Source: an uncultured Bacteroidales bacterium
GTDB lineage: Bacteria > Bacteroidota > Bacteroidia > Bacteroidales > Bacteroidaceae
Assembly (NCBI GenBank): GCA_902768125.1
Contig: CACXKA010000004.1
Coordinates: 1 to 64,000 of the forward strand
Direction of reading: 5' to 3'
Length of the DNA: 64,000 bases
The notes beneath the pieces were generated by a model, which saw only the letters and a program-made list of their open reading frames with translations, had not been told where the DNA came from and searched no databases. Positions 61,755 to 64,000 of this stretch are shown in pieces; position 1 is the first letter of the stretch; every line of letters begins with the position of its first letter. Both the position numbers and the translations under genes were made by a program.

Positions 61755-63680
61755 ATGATACAGGACCTTTGTATTATCATGCTGACAGCGGGCATCACGA
61801 GCCTGTTGTTCAAGTTATTCAAACAACCTGTCGTGTTGGGATACATCGTGGCTGGTATGTTGGTGGGACCTCACGTGTTGGGTGAGGCTTGGGTGAACAA
61901 TAATGAGAACGTGGAGACGTGGGGCGAAATTGGTGTGCTCTTCCTGCTGTTCAGTCTCGGATTGGAATTCTCGTTCAAGAAACTGCTCAAAGTGGGCAGC
62001 ACGGCACTCATCGGCGCAGGCGTCATTGTCGTGGGCATGATGATTGCCGGTATGGTGACCGCTCATCTGTTGGGATGGGGAGGCATGAATGCCATCTTCC
62101 TGGGCGGTATGCTCTGTATGTCCTCCACCACGATTGTCTTCAAGGCGATTGAGGAAGCCGGATTGCGCAGTCATCGCTTTGCTGGTGTGTGCTTTGGCAT
62201 CCTCATTGTGGAAGACTTGTTTGCTGTGGTGCTCATGGTGTTGCTCACCTCCATCGCTGTAAAGAACGAGTTTGAGGGCAGGGAACTGTTGTGGCAAGTT
62301 GGAAAACTGGTCATGTACATTGCCCTGTGGTTTGTGTTGGGCATCACGCTGATACCCACTTTCCTCAAGAAGTTCAAGAAGCATCTTAACGACGAAACAC
62401 TCACCATTTTCTCCATCGGACTCTGTCTCGGCATGGTGCTGTTGGCTGTGCATGCAGGTTTCAGCAGCGCGCTGGGTGCCTTCATCATGGGTTCTGTGTT
62501 GGCAGAAACAATTGATGCCGAACGCATTGAGCATTTGGTGCAACCTATCAAGAACATCTTTGGTTCCATCTTCTTCGTGTCTGTCGGCATGATGATTGAC
62601 CCTGCCCTACTCCTGCAATACTGGCTCCCCATCACCATCATCACGTTTGTGGTGATCATCGGACAAATCTGCTTCGGCAGTTTCGGAACCCTGCTTTCTG
62701 GCCAACCGCTCAGAGTGGCATTGCAAACAGGTTTCTCGCTGGTGCAGATTGGTGAATTTGCCTTCATCATCGCAGGTCTCGGACAGAGCCTGAAGGTGAC
62801 GGACAACAGCCTCTACCCCATCGTGGTGGCAGTCAGCGTCATCACCACGTTCCTGACGCCCTACATCATGAAACTTGCCTATCCTACACTCGCTTTCCTC
62901 GAAAAGCACATGAGTGAGGAAACCAAGAAAATGCTGGAGAGCTACACCGAAAAGCGGCAATCTAACAGGGATCGAAACAAGGCATCGTGGGCTGCCCCCA
63001 CCATCCGAATCTTCAAGCTGATTTTCATCCACATCGCGATGGCACCTGGCATCAACAAATTCCTGCAACTCTTCAACGAGAATCTTTATGCCCGTGAACG
63101 GTTGGCAGAATCGAAGCGAGGTCTGGAACGCGAAGTGGAGAATACGCTGATCAGCCTCGAAATGAATATCGCCGAGGTGGACGTGCCAGTGAACTCTGCC
63201 TTTGCAGGAAAAGCGCTGAAGGACCTGAATATCCGCAACATCACAGGAGCCAACATCGTGCGTATCATCCGTGGTGGCATCAACATCAACATTCCTGGTG
63301 GCAACCATCGCCTCTATCCTGGCGACCGCATCATCTTGGCAGGTTCCGACACCGACGTGGCTGCCTTCCAGAAGATGCTCGAGACCAGTCTCGCCGCCAC
63401 CAAGGACGTGAGCAACGTGAACACTAACATCGTGTTGGATAACTTCACCATTGCCGCTGATTCGCCTCTGTGTGGCAAGAGCATCATCAAGTCGGGCATT
63501 CGTGAGAAAGGAAACTGCATCGTCATGGGACTTATCCGACCTTCAGAGGACTTCTACACCAACCCCGACCCCAACCTCATCATACAGGAAGAGGACATCA
63601 TCATTGTGGCGGGTGAACAACAGAAAATGCAGGATTTCTTTGCCCAAGCAGCAATTTCCAACCCTAAAATTTGGTCATAA
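61755..63680 (+). CDS. Kef-type monovalent cation:proton antiporter (CPA2) with two TrkA-C domains
   Basis: 641 residues. N-terminal ~390 residues are a CPA2 exchanger (QPVVLGYIVAGMLVGPHV, LFLLFSLGLEFSFKKL, LLAVHAGFSSALGAFIMGSVLAETIDAERIEHLVQPIKNIFGSIFFVSVGMMIDP). Two RCK_C/TrkA-C modules follow (~470-545 and ~560-640: DVPVNSAFAGKALKDLNIRN...YPGDRIILAG; IAADSPLCGKSIIKSGIRE...QEEDIIIVAG). No RCK_N/NAD domain between, unlike KefB/C. K+ or Na+ efflux and pH control is the probable role. Confidence 0.9.
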   Translation: MIQDLCIIMLTAGITSLLFKLFKQPVVLGYIVAGMLVGPHVLGEAWVNNNENVETWGEIGVLFLLFSLGLEFSFKKLLKVGSTALIGAGVIVVGMMIAGMVTAHLLGWGGMNAIFLGGMLCMSSTTIVFKAIEEAGLRSHRFAGVCFGILIVEDLFAVVLMVLLTSIAVKNEFEGRELLWQVGKLVMYIALWFVLGITLIPTFLKKFKKHLNDETLTIFSIGLCLGMVLLAVHAGFSSALGAFIMGSVLAETIDAERIEHLVQPIKNIFGSIFFVSVGMMIDPALLLQYWLPITIITFVVIIGQICFGSFGTLLSGQPLRVALQTGFSLVQIGEFAFIIAGLGQSLKVTDNSLYPIVVAVSVITTFLTPYIMKLAYPTLAFLEKHMSEETKKMLESYTEKRQSNRDRNKASWAAPTIRIFKLIFIHIAMAPGINKFLQLFNENLYARERLAESKRGLEREVENTLISLEMNIAEVDVPVNSAFAGKALKDLNIRNITGANIVRIIRGGININIPGGNHRLYPGDRIILAGSDTDVAAFQKMLETSLAATKDVSNVNTNIVLDNFTIAADSPLCGKSIIKSGIREKGNCIVMGLIRPSEDFYTNPDPNLIIQEEDIIIVAGEQQKMQDFFAQAAISNPKIWS

Positions 63681-63701
63681 ACGGAAAAGGTCGTACCTTT
63701 G
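63670..63701 (+). promoter_or_regulatory. ssrA promoter
   Basis: TTTG (63670-63673), 20 bp, TACCTTTG (63694-63701). The -33 box overlaps the last codons of the Kef gene (AAAATTTGGTCATAA). Confidence 0.85.
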
Positions 63702-63717
63702 CCGCCACTTATCACTC

Positions 63718-64000
63718 GGGGATGACTGGATTTGACAGCAAGCCGAGGTGGTGCGTAAGCATGCAGAGAGTCGATGCCCCTCTCTCAAATCTCAGACATC
63801 AAAGAATTAATTGGCGAAACTCGTTACGCTCTCGCTGCTTGATCGAAGCTTAGTAAATCGAGCCTAATTCCCTCGCTAGGCGTGGGAACGAGACATCGCC
63901 CAGAAAGCCATCCGTCCTGAGGCGTTCTGATCAGCGGTGCTATAAATTCAGGAATAGTCGACAGTAGCCTCGTGCTGCCGATGAAACTTTAGAGGATAAG
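63718..64000 (+). ncRNA. ssrA: tmRNA (partial, runs off the window)
   Basis: The 5' end GGGGATGACTGGATTTGACAG is the tmRNA acceptor/D-arm region. The tag reading frame starts at the resume codon GGC (63813) and encodes GETRYALAA with TGA at 63840-63842, close to the Bacteroides-type tag ending in YALAA. Pseudoknot sequences follow. The 3' tRNA-like half lies outside the window. It rescues stalled ribosomes with SmpB. Confidence 0.95.

Overview
The window is chromosomal DNA from an anaerobic Bacteroidales bacterium, most likely a Prevotella/Segatella-type member of the Prevotellaceae. The evidence is the recurrent Bacteroidetes promoter signature (a TAnnTTTG -7 box, often with a TTTG-like -33 box about 19-20 bp upstream), few Shine-Dalgarno sequences, a tRNA without encoded CCA, a TonB-dependent receptor with a carboxypeptidase-regulatory-like domain, a C10 (streptopain-type) peptidase, the GGGtGRT protein and two DUF6057-type proteins. 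I see no complete mobile element, prophage, CRISPR array or rRNA operon. The right end runs into tmRNA (ssrA).

Layout. 0-5.6 kb: a minus-strand run of small enzymes (HEAT-like protein, flavodoxin, GyrI-VOC fusion, isochorismatase, GNAT) that collides tail-to-tail with a plus-strand GNAT/zinc-ribbon gene, followed by decayed Na/Pi-transporter and glycerate-kinase fragments and a PNPOx-like gene. 5.6-10.4 kb: a TonB-dependent receptor divergent from a membrane LytTR regulator, and a two-headed secreted esterase. 10.4-17.2 kb: a complete glycine cleavage block (lplA-gcvT-gcvH-gcvPA-gcvPB-lpdA). 17.3-22.3 kb: a large C10 peptidase with a downstream small peptide, a Sel1 protein and a PHP phosphoesterase. 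22.4-25.6 kb: tRNA-Val, two Spy-like paralogues, and the GGGtGRT/Fe-S scaffold pair. 25.8-33.1 kb: an operon in which two paralogous multi-pass proteins flank a CXXCH/beta-propeller lipoprotein, followed by an S9 peptidase. 33.1-42.2 kb: MATE and EamA transporters, truA, TfoX-like protein, a possible ncRNA or repeat, broken Fic and four-helix genes, a PAP2 phosphatase with a C-terminal barrel, fba and rpmE2. 42.3-50.2 kb: polysaccharide flippase and glycosyltransferase, 2-hydroxyacid dehydrogenase, DUF4250, two esterases and a DUF4380 protein. 50.2-58.7 kb: hisGDCB, a recR/membrane protein/GT2 run, a YtxH/holin-like envelope operon and a SPOR lipoprotein. 58.8-64 kb: a sialate-O-acetylesterase-like gene, an AGCS symporter enclosed by a 28-bp inverted repeat, a Kef-type antiporter and ssrA.

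The feature least explained by annotation is a window-wide set of 7-bp tandem-repeat arrays. The word differs between loci (GTTTAGA, GTTTGAG, GTGAAGA, GTTTATC, GCTAACC, AACTGTC), but the period is always 7. At fba, the flippase, the hydroxyacid dehydrogenase and recR the array directly abuts the -7 box, replacing the usual -33 region. At two sites the arrays form perfect inverted repeats of 29 and 33 bp. One array sits inside the coding sequence of truA, where a change of copy number would shift the frame. The other main candidate for an undescribed system is the DUF6057/CXXCH-propeller/DUF6057 operon.
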